The notes below the pieces were generated by a model. The model worked only from the letters and a program-made list of their open reading frames with translations, was not told where the DNA came from and searched no databases. From the NCBI RefSeq assembly GCF_024139115.2, contig NC_085141.1, forward strand, positions 30,209,242-30,273,241: a stretch of 64,000 bases of DNA. Reading direction: 5' to 3'. The translations under genes were made by a program, and so were the position numbers. Shown here piece by piece: positions 45,429 through 56,535 of the stretch; the stretch's first letter is position 1; the number at the start of each line of letters is the position of its first letter. This DNA is from Armigeres subalbatus. Lineage: Eukaryota > Arthropoda > Insecta > Diptera > Culicidae.

Positions 45429-45755
45429 ATGAAATGATAATAATTTGCTTTTAGATGACCCATCTTTTGCACCTTTCGGATGGAGTAAATTATAAAAACG
45501 TAACTCAATGTTAGGCTGGTTTCGAGACCAAAGACATGAATCTCCAAACTCCAGAGCAATGATTAATTAGGAAAGAAGCGGGTACGAATTTGGTGGATCT
45601 GCTGAACCTGACTGATTAAAGCTCTGTGTAATGGTGAGATTCCGAAATGCCAAACGCAATGAAATCAGATCTCTGTACAAAAACAAATTTGGAACTCATA
45701 AGAAGAAACAAAAATATGTTTGAATTTCAGTACCGATGTATGGTCAAAATCAGTA
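45429..45755. other. Non-coding spacer
   Basis: No gene or repeat recognised. Confidence 0.5.
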
Positions 45756-45763
45756 TTTGCCCA

Positions 45764-46452
45764 CAGTGTTGTCTTACACACAGTGCAAAAAAATCTGCTC
45801 TTTGATTTTACTCCATCTAAACGTTTTTAAAGTCTTAACTAAGTAAGAGCAACTAATAGAGGGATATTTGAATTTTCTAAATGTCATGTCAAACTGTAAA
45901 AAAACTGCTCTGCAGTGCCACAAGAGCGCGCGCACTGTAAATACACTGGAGTGTATTTTCAGCGCGCGCGCTCCAGTGGCTCTGGCGTGCATTTGTTTGA
46001 CAGTTTGACATGACATCTAGAATATTCAAATATCTCTCTATTAAATTGGGAAAGTTTTTGATCACTGCATATTGACATGGTGACTACTCTTACCAAGACA
46101 GGCTGTCTTGGTAAGAGTAGTCACCATGCTACTACCCAAGCCGTTCCTGGGTGGACGTTAGGCAGAATAACAGCGATTTCAACAATGCTTTTCTCACAAC
46201 TGGCCCTCTACTAAAATTTCAATTTCTGTTCGCTTCATACTCGTCGCTCGCTTGTGACACCTATCCTTACTGTTCTTCATTGTTGCGCTCCCTCTTACTT
46301 TGAGCTTTAGATGTTGTACTCACCGATAAATGCCAATAAAATCAATAATGATCTCTCTATTAGTTGCACTTCTTAGTTTAGACTATAAAATCGTTTAGAT
46401 GGAATAAAATTCAAGAGCAAATTTTTTTTGCACTGAGTGTAGGACAACACTG
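45764..46452. mobile_element. hAT-like foldback element, 689 bp, 8-bp TSD
   Basis: Long inverted ends of about 105 bp start CAGTGTTGTC and are mirrored at the right. The 8-bp duplication TTTGCCCA flanks at 45756-45763 and 46453-46460. CAG...CTG ends with an 8-bp TSD are characteristic of hAT. The interior holds two further inverted repeats: one around a GCGCGCGC core (about 45866-46047) and a perfect palindrome (46076-46128). Non-coding. Confidence 0.85.
46076..46128. repeat. 53-bp perfect palindrome, 1-nt centre
   Basis: The 26-nt arm CATGGTGACTACTCTTACCA.. is followed by one central G (46102) and its exact reverse complement, ending GGTAAGAGTAGTCACCATG. Confidence 0.97.
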
Positions 46453-46460
46453 TTTGCCCA

Positions 46461-46720
46461 CTTATTGTTGAAACCGAAACTGATTGAAGAGCGCGCCTTT
46501 GTGAGTTGGCACAGCCCATTTCTCAAAGGGTATAGCGATAACTCAATCTAAAGAGGCCTTACATCAGGATTGAGAAATATCTGAATAAAAAACGACTACT
46601 TCATTTCTTCTCTATAGAATTTTGGCAATAACTTCCAAGCACATTGTCCGATCCGGTCAATTTTCAATAGGGAACAATGGGGCAGAATATTGCGTCGAAT
46701 GCAACCTGTTGCGAAGAAAT
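46461..46720. other. Non-coding, part of a dispersed repeat
   Basis: The end (GCAACCTGTTGCGAAGAAATC) resembles text at about 27170-27230 and 8030-8050 (TTGCGA.GAAATCGGTC). No gene. Confidence 0.5.
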
Positions 46721-46875
46721 CTCGCTTAACTTTTCAAAAGGACCTAAGTAACATTTTTTTCATGAATTAATTTGAGTACTGCAATTGAAATCTTTCATGT
46801 TTTTCTGTTGATTGCGCTATTCAAATTAATTCATGAAAAAAATGTTACTTAGGTCCTTTTGAAAAGTTAAGCGAG
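46721..46875. mobile_element. 155-bp palindromic MITE, copy 1
   Basis: Starts CTCGCTTAACTTTTCAAAAG and ends with its reverse complement; arms of about 57 bp. AAAT flanks both sides (46717-46720, 46876-46879). It appears identical to 47877-48031. Confidence 0.9.
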
Positions 46876-47026
46876 AAATCGGTCAAGGGTAAGTACACAC
46901 ACATTTTCTATGGAAATTAATTGAAACTTTGAAACTTTTCGTAAAAGAGGGTTACATAGTGGATAGGCGTATTCCGTATTAGCCTTCTCTTCAGTCCTCT
47001 GAACTCGCCAGACGTTGTCCGGCATA

Positions 47027-47692
47027 CCGTGGGGCATCGAAATCCGTACACTTAAGCACCTTAGTATATGAAAAAGTCATTAGAAAATAGGAATTGAATG
47101 TAAATAAAGCGTTTGTCATTGACACAAGCGCATGAAGGCTTCTACCTTTGAAGTATTTCACATTTACTCATGAAAAACTAAGACAAACATGATAAAATAA
47201 TGAATTAAATCAACTACTCCTGACTCAAAATCCGTCCACCGTGGACGGATTTCGAATCGAAGGATCAAAATCCGTACAGCTATTTCTTAACTAAATATTT
47301 AAAATGAAACAGTCTGATTGATTAAACTACCACTGTAAATAGTTCGATATGCACCTTGAGAAGCGATCCCTTCGATTTGTATTCCGCTTATCTTATGTAA
47401 TTATTTGCAATTAGCAATTAAAACACAGTTACTTTTGGTGCAATTATGCTCTACCCGAAAACAAAATGGCGGCACAAACTCCGCGTTTGGTGGGTGGAGA
47501 TTTGTTTTTGATTTTTGTGGTTTTAATTTCGAAGCCTTCTTTCCAATTCTATGCTCTAAAAGCTTACTGTCAAGTATCTGAACAGGATAAGATTAATTAT
47601 TCCTACATTAATTACCTTTAACCTTTTTTAATTTATTGATATCTCATGAGGTGGACGGATTTCGGTGCTGTACGGATTTCGGTCCCGCACGG
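47027..47692. mobile_element. 666-bp TA-flanked DNA element inside a dispersed repeat
   Basis: Left end CCGTGGGGCATCGAAATCCG and right end CGGATTTCGGTCCCGCACGG are near mirrors; TA lies on both sides (47025-47026, 47693-47694). The flanks join to reconstitute the repeat found uninterrupted at 14813-15095. Internal GTGGACGGATTTCG segments are also inverted. Non-coding. Confidence 0.8.
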
Positions 47693-47870
47693 TAGTAGGC
47701 GTTAATGCGCTTTAGTTTTTCACAATTAACTCAACATAACTCTTTTTTTACATGAGGAAATATCATATAAATCCGTTGGAAACGATAACGAACACAACTG
47801 CTGAAGTAATTAAGAAACTCCATCCAGCCGTTTTCGAGTTATTTGAATACGAACACAGTCCATTTCCACG
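47693..47870. repeat. Right part of the dispersed repeat also seen at 14813
   Basis: GAGGAAATATCATATAAATCC, with one change, and CATCCAGCCGTTTTCGAGTT are shared with 14979-15060. Confidence 0.75.
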
Positions 47871-47876
47871 ATAATT

Positions 47877-48031
47877 CTCGCTTAACTTTTCAAAAGGACC
47901 TAAGTAACATTTTTTTCATGAATTAATTTGAGTACTGCAATTGAAATCTTTCATGTTTTTCTGTTGATTGCGCTATTCAAATTAATTCATGAAAAAAATG
48001 TTACTTAGGTCCTTTTGAAAAGTTAAGCGAG
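47877..48031. mobile_element. 155-bp palindromic MITE, copy 2
   Basis: Same sequence, length and orientation as 46721-46875; flanked by AATT (47873-47876, 48032-48035). Confidence 0.9.
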
Positions 48032-48035
48032 AATT

Positions 48036-49000
48036 TTAAAGGATTTACCAGGCCTATGCTAAGAGCTCATGTTTAGCGTAGCCAACACCAACGCCGAGCA
48101 ACGTACGTCAAATCTAAAAAAGCTTAACATCATAAAACATCCAAATTCAGCTTTTTTCAATATGCAACTTTAATCGGGAATATTCATTAAATATGACTAA
48201 TGAGTTTAATTGATTCAAAACTTATCTACATGATCAATTTTGATTTTACTTACATGGAGAACAACAATTTGTCTTTTATTTCACCTTGAAAAGCTTGAGC
48301 AGAATTTAAAAATAAATCCTGCTCTTTTATTGTTGTGGATATTTTCAATTATCAAGCTACAATCATTGGTGTTGTTGACGATTGTTGACATCTCATGCAA
48401 CTGACAGCGGTCTATCTGCACACTGTGCCCGGGACATGGTGGCTATTTTTAGGCTAATGGAGTTAGATAGGGATGTCTATAGCCTGGGATTTACAATTTC
48501 AATTCTCTTGAATTTTCGCGAGAAATTCCTCATAATTTTCATGGAAAATCCTCCTTGTTTACACGAATTAATTTTTCAAAGAGAATTTTCACTGGATTTT
48601 TTTTAAACTCACGGGGAATTCAAAGAGTTCCTCAAAATCTATTCTCATTCTGAAAAGGTGTTCTGGTGAAAGGTGGTCTGAGAAATGTCACCTGGAAATG
48701 CCGTTAAGATCAGATGAATTAAGAAGGAATTTAGAACAAGAAAATACGAGCAAAAATTGCTTCTAGCCCAACAGTGGAATAGATTGAATCAAGTCATAGT
48801 ATATTATTCATAATTCAGTCTATTTGTGCCGTTTTAAATGAAATAGATCGTTCATTGCAATGATCGAGAAATACTTCTTTAACATTTTAAAATAAAAACA
48901 AACTGGCCCCCTTGCCAAAATTAATTCGCATGATTTCGATTCGACCGCGACTCGCAAGCGAAGACGAAACGCGCACCTTCGCTGAGCAAAATATTGCAGA
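48036..49000. other. Non-coding spacer upstream of the 382-codon gene
   Basis: AT-rich. A 74-codon ORF at 48382 has no recognisable feature. The distal end probably contains the promoter of the gene at 49597. Confidence 0.5.
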
Positions 49001-49087
49001 AAAATTTCCTGTTTGATTGATATTCTAGTCAAAGTGAAGTTATTGTGTTGGAAAATTTGTGAACAAGTTGGTCAAAAGTTTGACCGG

Positions 49088-49591
49088 GTAAGTAGCAAGT
49101 TCAAAAAGCATCAAGCGACAATAAATTGATGTAAAATAGAAAATTTCTACTTGCGACCGTGTTTACTATCTAGTTTGACAATACACAAAGGCAAAGCAAA
49201 AGTTCAAAGACAAAAGGACCTAGCACGCGCAAAAAGCAAATATCGTCAGTTTGTTAGGGTTTGAAGAACAGCAGTTAAAAGTTAGACAAAAATTGTAATA
49301 TAACTAAAAAGATGTATCGAAAACACTAAATAAACCTTTGAAAAGCTGCATTACTGCTACATATTAGGGAGCTGTGTCTATGTATTCAAACTGAATACCA
49401 TGTTATACAAATTATCGATAACAGAAATTTCTTCAAGTATGTGGAATAATATTAAATTTTATAAGCGCATAGTCTTAACAATCGTATAATAAAATCTCGA
49501 ATATGAACTAAACTAGGATTATCCACTGGGGTGGAGTACACCCTTAAAAATAAATAATCATAATAATTCTTTACTTTTGTTCTTTTTGAAG
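49088..49591 (+). other. Probable 5' UTR intron
   Basis: A GTAAGT donor at 49088 and a polypyrimidine tract with AG at 49590-49591, 5 nt before the ATG at 49597. This predicts a non-coding first exon ending at 49087. Inferred from splice-site consensus only. Confidence 0.55.
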
Positions 49592-49596
49592 GAACT

Positions 49597-50745
49597 ATGG
49601 AGGAATATGAGGATGATATTCCAATCGATCCGAATGTAGCCTTATCGATGGAGGTGATCGAAGAACAAGAAGAGATTGAATACACTACTGAACCGATCGA
49701 AGCAAATGATCCCGGAATGCCAAAATTCACAAACGAATTCGTCATCAATAAGCTCTTGTACCGACATCAACAGTCCGAGGCTGCTCTGGAGTTTTCCGTC
49801 ATCCATTCCAATTCACTGGAGGAATTCATTGACGAAGTTTATCAACTTATTCAACCGTTCATAAAACGAGAGATTGAGTTTCACGAAAATAATCAACCGT
49901 GTTGGGCTGAGCGTGAGTTTCCAGCGAAGGAAGATCTGCATCGGTATGTCGCATTCAAAGACAGAGTCCGCAAAAAAACGTATCGAATAGATAGCATTAC
50001 CGAATCTATGCTTGGCCGATGGCACAAGCGAGACATCATTCTCATAGTGTATCTTCATTCGAACAATTTGGACACACGTGCTTCGTGGGACATCGCCCGG
50101 GAAGCATTACTCGGCGATGCGAATGCGGAAGGCACCAGAAAAGTCGTGAAAGTACTGACTGATGATGAGAAATTACAATTAACCATAAAAAAACTACAAA
50201 GAATTCATCAATGTAAATTGACACCAACTACGAAAGATTCGTACACGCTGTGGGCTCGTATGATAATGCAACAGTCTTCAAAGAAGCAAAGGGATCGCTA
50301 TTTCATGAAGCCTCCGAGGCAGATATTAGCGAATTTTGAAGTCATAGGAAAGCAAGCCGAGCGGAAAAAACGAACTATTGTGTCGGGGCCAGCCCAACGA
50401 GGCCACTCCAGAGACGGGTACGGGTTCGAGGATGAGGTTTCCGCACTGCGGCAAACTGTGATCCAGATTAAGGACCTGGTCGAAATGCTGGATAGGAGGG
50501 TCGAACTATTGGAGGAAAAATGTCAAGGTTTCAAGCAAACTCCCGAGGGAGTGCCATTCAAGCGCGGAAGGTACGACGGTGAAAGTGAAAATGACGACCA
50601 CGAGGCGGACGAAGAAACAACGATCGATGCTGCCCAGCTAGTACAAGTCGATTGCGAGCAGGGAAACACAGTGGGGAATCCCGATCCTTTGTTTGAAATG
50701 CAGTTCATAAAAGATGAGATAGTTGATTGTGATACGGATGATTGA
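49597..50745 (+). CDS. Uncharacterised 382-aa acidic/coiled-coil protein
   Basis: I do not recognise the family. The frame is uninterrupted and ATG 49597 lies 5 nt after a good splice acceptor. Visible features: a very acidic N terminus (aa 1-40); a mixed helical region (about 41-250) with Trp-containing stretches (PCWAEREF, GRWHKRDIILIVYL, SYTLWARMI); a basic patch (KQAERKKRT, about 253-261) that could be a nuclear signal; a predicted coiled coil at about 278-309 (heptad-like EVSALRQTVIQIKDLVEML); an acidic tail; and IKDE at 371-374, matching a SUMO consensus. Codon use looks like that of a host gene, unlike the decayed transposons around it. It might be a mosquito-specific nuclear protein or a domesticated element gene; the sequence alone does not decide. 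Confidence 0.75.
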   Translation: MEEYEDDIPIDPNVALSMEVIEEQEEIEYTTEPIEANDPGMPKFTNEFVINKLLYRHQQSEAALEFSVIHSNSLEEFIDEVYQLIQPFIKREIEFHENNQPCWAEREFPAKEDLHRYVAFKDRVRKKTYRIDSITESMLGRWHKRDIILIVYLHSNNLDTRASWDIAREALLGDANAEGTRKVVKVLTDDEKLQLTIKKLQRIHQCKLTPTTKDSYTLWARMIMQQSSKKQRDRYFMKPPRQILANFEVIGKQAERKKRTIVSGPAQRGHSRDGYGFEDEVSALRQTVIQIKDLVEMLDRRVELLEEKCQGFKQTPEGVPFKRGRYDGESENDDHEADEETTIDAAQLVQVDCEQGNTVGNPDPLFEMQFIKDEIVDCDTDD

Positions 50746-51955
50746 ATTTTTGTGCCGATTTGTCGATAAAAGCTATTATGCCAAGCAAACCCAAATTGTT
50801 TTACTAAGTCCGCGGAGATAATTTGGAGATAGAAGATATTGTGCCTTGCAACAAAATGACAACTTTCGTGGTCATTTTTCAATGTTAAGAAAATTTATTA
50901 TTTATACTGATCCCTATAGCATCCGATCAGTATGCACTTTATTTTATTCAATACCGGAGTTAGCGTAACAACCGCCAAAGATTAGCGTAATTTTGTTGCA
51001 TAAAAATGTAGGCTAGCTTTTCTTTTGATTCGAATATCTTTTGGCTGATTGCGACTAAGGTGATGTGCGGTTTAGCACAGAGGTCTGATAAACTAGTAAA
51101 TACGTATTTCGTAGTATTGAAACTTAAACATTTTCTTTATTTCTTATATTCGAGTAGTTTCGGATCAATGATTGACGAAATTGTAGTTTGATCGTTAGGA
51201 CAATACGGATATTGAATCGTATGTTCCTTGATTTTGAATCCTTGATCCTTTGATCCTTGAAATTTTACAATGGGGGAGAGGGGTTCCGAAAAACCAAGAA
51301 AAATGCTTACGTAATTATTGAACGACTTCTTGTAAGGACATTCTACTAAAAAAAACTTTATAAGAATTTGATTATCTGTTAACCTCAATTTGGAAAGGAT
51401 TACAAAAGAATTTGTCGTTTGAACTCTCACTGGCCGGATTTAGAAGCATACATGAATGATGGACATTGAAATGCATACACCCAAAAAACAAATCTGACAA
51501 TTTTTGTATAAATTCATAGCATATACAATTCTGCAAGGTTTTAATACTATGAATGCAAGTTTTTTATACAGGCACTGTATAAAAATAATATAGTAAAATA
51601 GTAAAGTAATAAATAAAAATAATACAATAGTTGTAATAAAATCTTCCGAAATTGTGTATGCCAAAATTCTATACAGTTTCTGTAAGGTTTTTATGCACAA
51701 CTGTATTGAAATCCGCTGGTTGGCTGTAGACAGTTACAATTATTGTTTATTAATTTGTAGAAAAGTAGGCGCTTGTTGAACAAAGAACCATAATAGTATG
51801 GGAAATTTTTACGTAATAAAGATTTTTTATTCTGTTCTCAACACCCAAACGAACAAGTCGATTTTTATTATTGATCGACTTACGGCTAATTCCAACTGGT
51901 TATGGGCCATTTTTAGTAGAAGATTCAAGATTAATTTTATTTGCAAAGCTTGCCA
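50746..51955. other. Non-coding region downstream of the 382-codon gene
   Basis: Presumably begins with the gene's 3' UTR. Small ORFs (for example 51137-51430 on the minus strand) lack any family signal. Confidence 0.5.
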
Positions 51956-52511
51956 AATGGATGGAAGCAAATTTTGCGTTGAGAAGCTACGAAGTGGAGG
52001 CTACGAAAATTGGAGATTCAAGGTCGAGATGCTGCTGATCCATGAAAATCTGTGAAAGTATGTCAATGAGGCCGCCCTTGAACCTCTGACGGATCCATGG
52101 AAGAAAGGAGATGCAAGAACTCGTGCCAGGATTGCTCTACTTGTCGACGATAGCGAACACCCTCTTATCCGAAATTGCAAGACATCAAGCGAAACGTGGA
52201 AAGCACTTGAAGCCCACCATCAGAAGACCACAATGTGGACCAGAGTCTCTGTAATGCAAGGCGGAGTATCAGGATGATGGCGATATGGAAGGTCACCTGT
52301 TTAGAAAGGATGAGTTGTTCGCAAGTCTATCAAACGCTGGACAAGAGTTGGAACCAAAGGTCAAAGTTGCGATGGTGCTGAAGAACATGTCGGACTCTTT
52401 CGATACTCTCATTACAGCACTCGAGAGTCGATCCGATCAAGAACTAACTACGGATTTGGTTAAACGAAAGCTGCTTAATACAGCGGTGCATTTGCAGAAC
52501 ATCTTGCCATA
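51956..52511 (+). pseudogene. Copia-type gag remnant
   Basis: Fragments in two frames resemble the UBN2/gag domain of Ty1/copia-type elements: GGYENWRFKVEMLLIHENL, a TGA at 52053-52055, then ALLVDDSEHPLIRNC and ETWKALEAHH; after a frameshift near 52260, LSNAGQELEPKVKVAMVLKN and SDSFDTLITALESRSDQEL. No protease, integrase or LTR is seen. It is cut off at about 52511 where LINE sequence begins. Confidence 0.75.
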
Positions 52512-52515
52512 AAAC

Positions 52516-53845
52516 TGAAGTGGCTGCCAGGTGGAAGCAACACTTCGAGACTTTGTTGAATGGAGGAAGTGACGGTGCATCGGTGAACAGAATAAATATT
52601 AACGACGATGGACAAGCTGTGGAGTCACCTACAGTAGATGAGGTTAAAAAAGCTGTCAAAGAGCTGAAAAACAATAAAGCTGCGGGGAAGGACCAGCTCC
52701 CGGCTGAACTTCTCAAACATGGCAGTGAGCAGCTTTATGAAGTTCTGCACCATATTATGTCGAAAATATGAGAAGACGAGGAAATGCCTGCTAGCTGGTT
52801 GGACGGCCCCATTTGCCATCTCTTTAAGAAAGGGCACATACTGGAGTGCGCCAATTACCGAGGAATAACCCTCCTTAATTCGGCGTACAAATGTCCCGTA
52901 TTCTGTTCAACAGATTGAGACCGCTTGAAGAGTCCTTCGTCGGCGAATACCAAGCAGGTTTTCGTGAGGGCCAATCACCATTATCACAAAATCGCATATG
53001 CTCCTGGGATTTGCGGACGATATCGATATTATCGGAATTGATCGCCGTGCCGTGGAAGAGGCTTTTGCGCCTTTTAAGAGGGAGACAGCGAGGATTGGAC
53101 TCACGATCAATACCAACAAAACGAAGTACATGGTCGCTGGCAATCAACGTGGGTTCATTAGTGGTGGTGGTAGCGAAATAGTGCTGGATGGTGAAAAAGT
53201 TGAAGTGGTAGAAGAATTTATGTATCTTGGAACATTAGTGACGTGCGATAATGATGTTACCCGCGAGGTGAAAAGGCGTATTGCAGCTGCAAATAGGTCT
53301 TATTACGGACTTCGTAACCAGCTTAAGTCCCGTAGTCTGCAAACGAAAACAAAACTCGCGCTGTATACTACTCTGATTCTTCCGGTGGCTTTATACGGCC
53401 ATGAGATATGGACGTTAAAGGAGGCTGATCGGAGAGCTCGCGGAGTGTTTGAGCGTAAGGTGCTGCGGACAATACTCGGCGGTAAACAGGAGAACGGTAT
53501 CTGGCGGCGTCGCATGAATCACGAATTGTACCAGGTGTATAAAGGGCTGGATATTATTAAGCTTATACAACACGGCAGACTACGGTGGGCTGGTCACGTT
53601 GTTCGTATGCCGGAAGAACGACAAGTGAAGATAATATTTAGTAAAGAACCCGGAAGAGGCCGCAGGCTTCGTGGAAGGCCGCGTACACGATGGCTTTTTG
53701 CAGTTGAAGAGGACCTGAGGGCGCTCAATGTTCAGGGCGACTGGAAGCGATTGGCCCAGGATCGAGTCCAGTGGAGAAGGATACTCCATTCGGCGTAGGT
53801 TCATCGAAGAGCTGTAGCCCATCAAGTATCAAGTAAGTATCTTGA
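52516..53845 (+). pseudogene. RTE-like LINE remnant (family C)
   Basis: Starts abruptly in the linker (VAARWKQHFETLLNGG) and runs into RT ([32 protein letters not shown]). After a deletion between the finger region and the palm, the frame 52998-53798 is open with FADD (LLGFADDIDIIGID) and the C-terminal region (EEFMYLGTLVTCDNDVTREV, WRRRMNHELYQVY, RLRWAGHVVRM). It ends in a short ATCAAGTAAGTATC-like tail. It is related to family B but clearly diverged in sequence. Confidence 0.87.
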
Positions 53846-55261
53846 AGAAGCATTAAGCAAAGCTACAAATGCTTTATGGATAAGTAAGGCGACGTTCGGT
53901 AAAAAGTGGGACTAAAGCCAAAAATGATTCAATGGATTTATACGGTGATTGTGAAACCCAGAATATCATATGCCGCATTAGTATGGTGGCCAAAAACAAA
54001 AGAAAGGGTGGTACAGAAGAAGTTGGGAAAACTTCAAAGATTAGCTACTCTTTCAATAACTGGTGCGATGAGAAGCACGCCGAACACAGCACTAGACGCT
54101 TTGCTTCACGTGCTACCATTGGATCAATTTATTCAATTAGAAGCAGAGAAGAGTGCTCTGAAGATTAAAAGAGATTCAAACCTCTTCGAAGGTGACCTAA
54201 CAGGACATCTTAGTATTCTAAACAAAATAAGTTTCAACTCACTGATCACAAACAACGATGATTGGATGAGAAGAAGATACAACTTTTATCAATGTTTTGA
54301 TGTAATTAATCTTGAGCGAAGCACATGGACAAATGGTGGACCAAATCATCGTTCAGGATCGATTGTGTTTTACACCGATGGTTCAAAGTTGAACATTCAA
54401 GTTGGAGCAGGCGTGACTGGCCCAGGGACGAATATTTCGATTCCCATGGGAAAGTGGCCAACTGTTTTCCAAGCTGAAGTTCAGGCTATTCTTGAATGCT
54501 CTAATTTATGCATACGTCGAAATTACAGGCATTCAAATTTTTGCATAATGTCTGATAGTCAAGCAGCATTGAATGCTCTGAAATCAGCAAGATGCACATC
54601 TAAACTCGTTTGGGAATGTGTTCAGTCACTCCAAACCTTGGGTAGTCGTAACAAAGTGAACCTATATTGGGTTCCTGGTCATTGTGGCATTGAAGGCAAT
54701 GAACAAGCTGATATGCTGGCAAGACTTGGTTCATCTCGACAATTCATAGGTCCAGAACCTTTTTGTGGTGTGTCTGCGTGTTCTCTTAGAATGGAACTCA
54801 AATCTTGGGAACATTCAAAAATAGAGGACATTTGGAAGAACACCTTGATTGCGAGGCAGTCTAAACGTTTCATCACACCAAACGTATTTATCACTCGCAA
54901 AATTTTAGATCTTTCAAATAAAGATCTTAACACACACAACACAGGTCTTGTAACAGGCCATTGCCCGAGCCGCTATCACTTGAAGCTGCTAGAAAAACTT
55001 CAAGATGAGGTATGTCGCTTCTGCGGTATACATGCGGAAGACTCGGAACATCTGTTATGCCATTGTCCGGCAATTTTTAGAAAAAGATTACAGTTCTTCA
55101 ACAGGGGGCTGATAGAACCCTCTGAAGTTTGGAGAACAAGTCCCAATTTGGTAGTACGATTCATCAGAACCATAATACCGTATTGGGAAGACGCTGGTAG
55201 TCATAAAGTCAAAAGCAGTTTACATGGAATAACCACCTGGATATACATCAGTACATACTAA
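53846..55261 (+). pseudogene. RNase H-bearing LINE, C-terminal 3' fragment
   Basis: Coding similarity begins near 53846, and a 1-nt shift near 53900 interrupts it. An uninterrupted frame then runs 53906-55261 without a true ATG at its head. It holds the RT tail (RISYAALVWWPKTKERV), RNase H (FYTDGSKLNIQVGAGVTGPG; AEVQAILECSN; MSDSQAALNALKSA; YWVPGHCGIEGNEQADMLA), and a terminal CRFCGIHAEDSEHLLCHC motif. This order fits the I/R1/Loa group; the exact clade is unsettled. It is distinct from the element at 8670. Confidence 0.87.
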
Positions 55262-55394
55262 TGCGGTATGCTTGCTCCATAAAGGTCTGTTTGGACTTAA
55301 ACATGCCGGATGTATTTGGAACAAGAAGATTGATGGTGTTCTCAAGAAGATGAACTTCGTTCAGTCCTCTAACGTTTTTTTTATGGGCCCTGTA
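55262..55394. other. Probable 3' UTR of the preceding LINE fragment
   Basis: Non-coding, between the stop codon and the start of the minus-strand RTE copy. No poly(A) was found. Confidence 0.4.
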
Positions 55395-56535
55395 CACCTC
55401 CGGTGGTGCAAAGGGCCGACTTGAAAGATCTCCATCCTGAGCGTTGCCCGGCTATCGCTTTAACCTGTTGCCAGGTTAGATTTCGGTCGACTTCTTATAT
55501 TTCTTTATTGAGGCTTCGCCGCCATGAGCCTCTGGGTCTGCCTCTGCCGTCCCAGCCCCACTTCCGATCCCGAATGTCTGTTGCTATCGGCCTCTGGTGA
55601 CAACGACGATGGAGCTCGTTGTTTGAGATCCAGTTGTAAGGCTACCAGGCCCGAATTATATACCGCAGGCATCTGTTGATGAACATCTGCAGCCGCTAGC
55701 GTATAACAGTACAGATTTCTCGTTAGAGTTGAAAATTCGAATTTTGGTGCGTTCACTTATCTGCCTGTTTTTCCAGATATTTCTTAAACTCGCAAAGGCA
55801 GCCCTTGCTTTCTTGATCCGTGCGCCTATGTCGATCATGGTACCGCCGTCTGCCGCCATTTGGCTACCAAGATATTGGAAGCTTTCAACATTCTCCATGG
55901 ATTGCCCGGCTACTGTGAAGGGGTCACCTTATTTACATCCAACGATTTGGTTTTGTTGACGTTGATGACTAACTAACTGCATATCAGAGCACCGTTGAGC
56001 GAGAAGTGCAACATCATCAGTCAATTCGAAGTCGTTGCAGCCCGCAGTCTGATTCACAGTCAATCGCACCTACCAGAATCTCGTCGATTACGATGAGGAA
56101 CAGTAACGGTGATAGAATACATCCTTGCCTCAAACCAGCTACGTCCGGATAGGGTTGGACAAGACCCCTTTGGGCAGCACTCTGCACGAGAAGGCCGCGT
56201 ACTGTGCCTCGATGAGAACGATGATTTTTGCGTCTCAGGACGCCCCACATATTCTCGTGATTGAGACGGTCAAAAGCTTTTTGTAGTCAATGAATATAAA
56301 GTAAAGAGACTCTTGGAATTCGTTGACCTGCTCTGGAATGATACGTAGCGTGACAATATGGTCCACACAGGATCGTTCGGCATGCTGCCGCCGGAGTCGC
56401 ATCGATCTTCTCTTGAATCCGGGTTAGGATAACTTTGCATAGAACTTTGAAAACGGTAAACAGCAACATAATGCCTCGCCAGTTATCGCATACAGTCAGG
56501 TCACCCTTTTTGGGCACCTTCACTAAGGGGGAAGC

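Noticed and set aside
51095..51125. A third hammerhead-like site at TACGTATTTCG
   Set aside because: The matching TCTTCAG block and the stem are absent.
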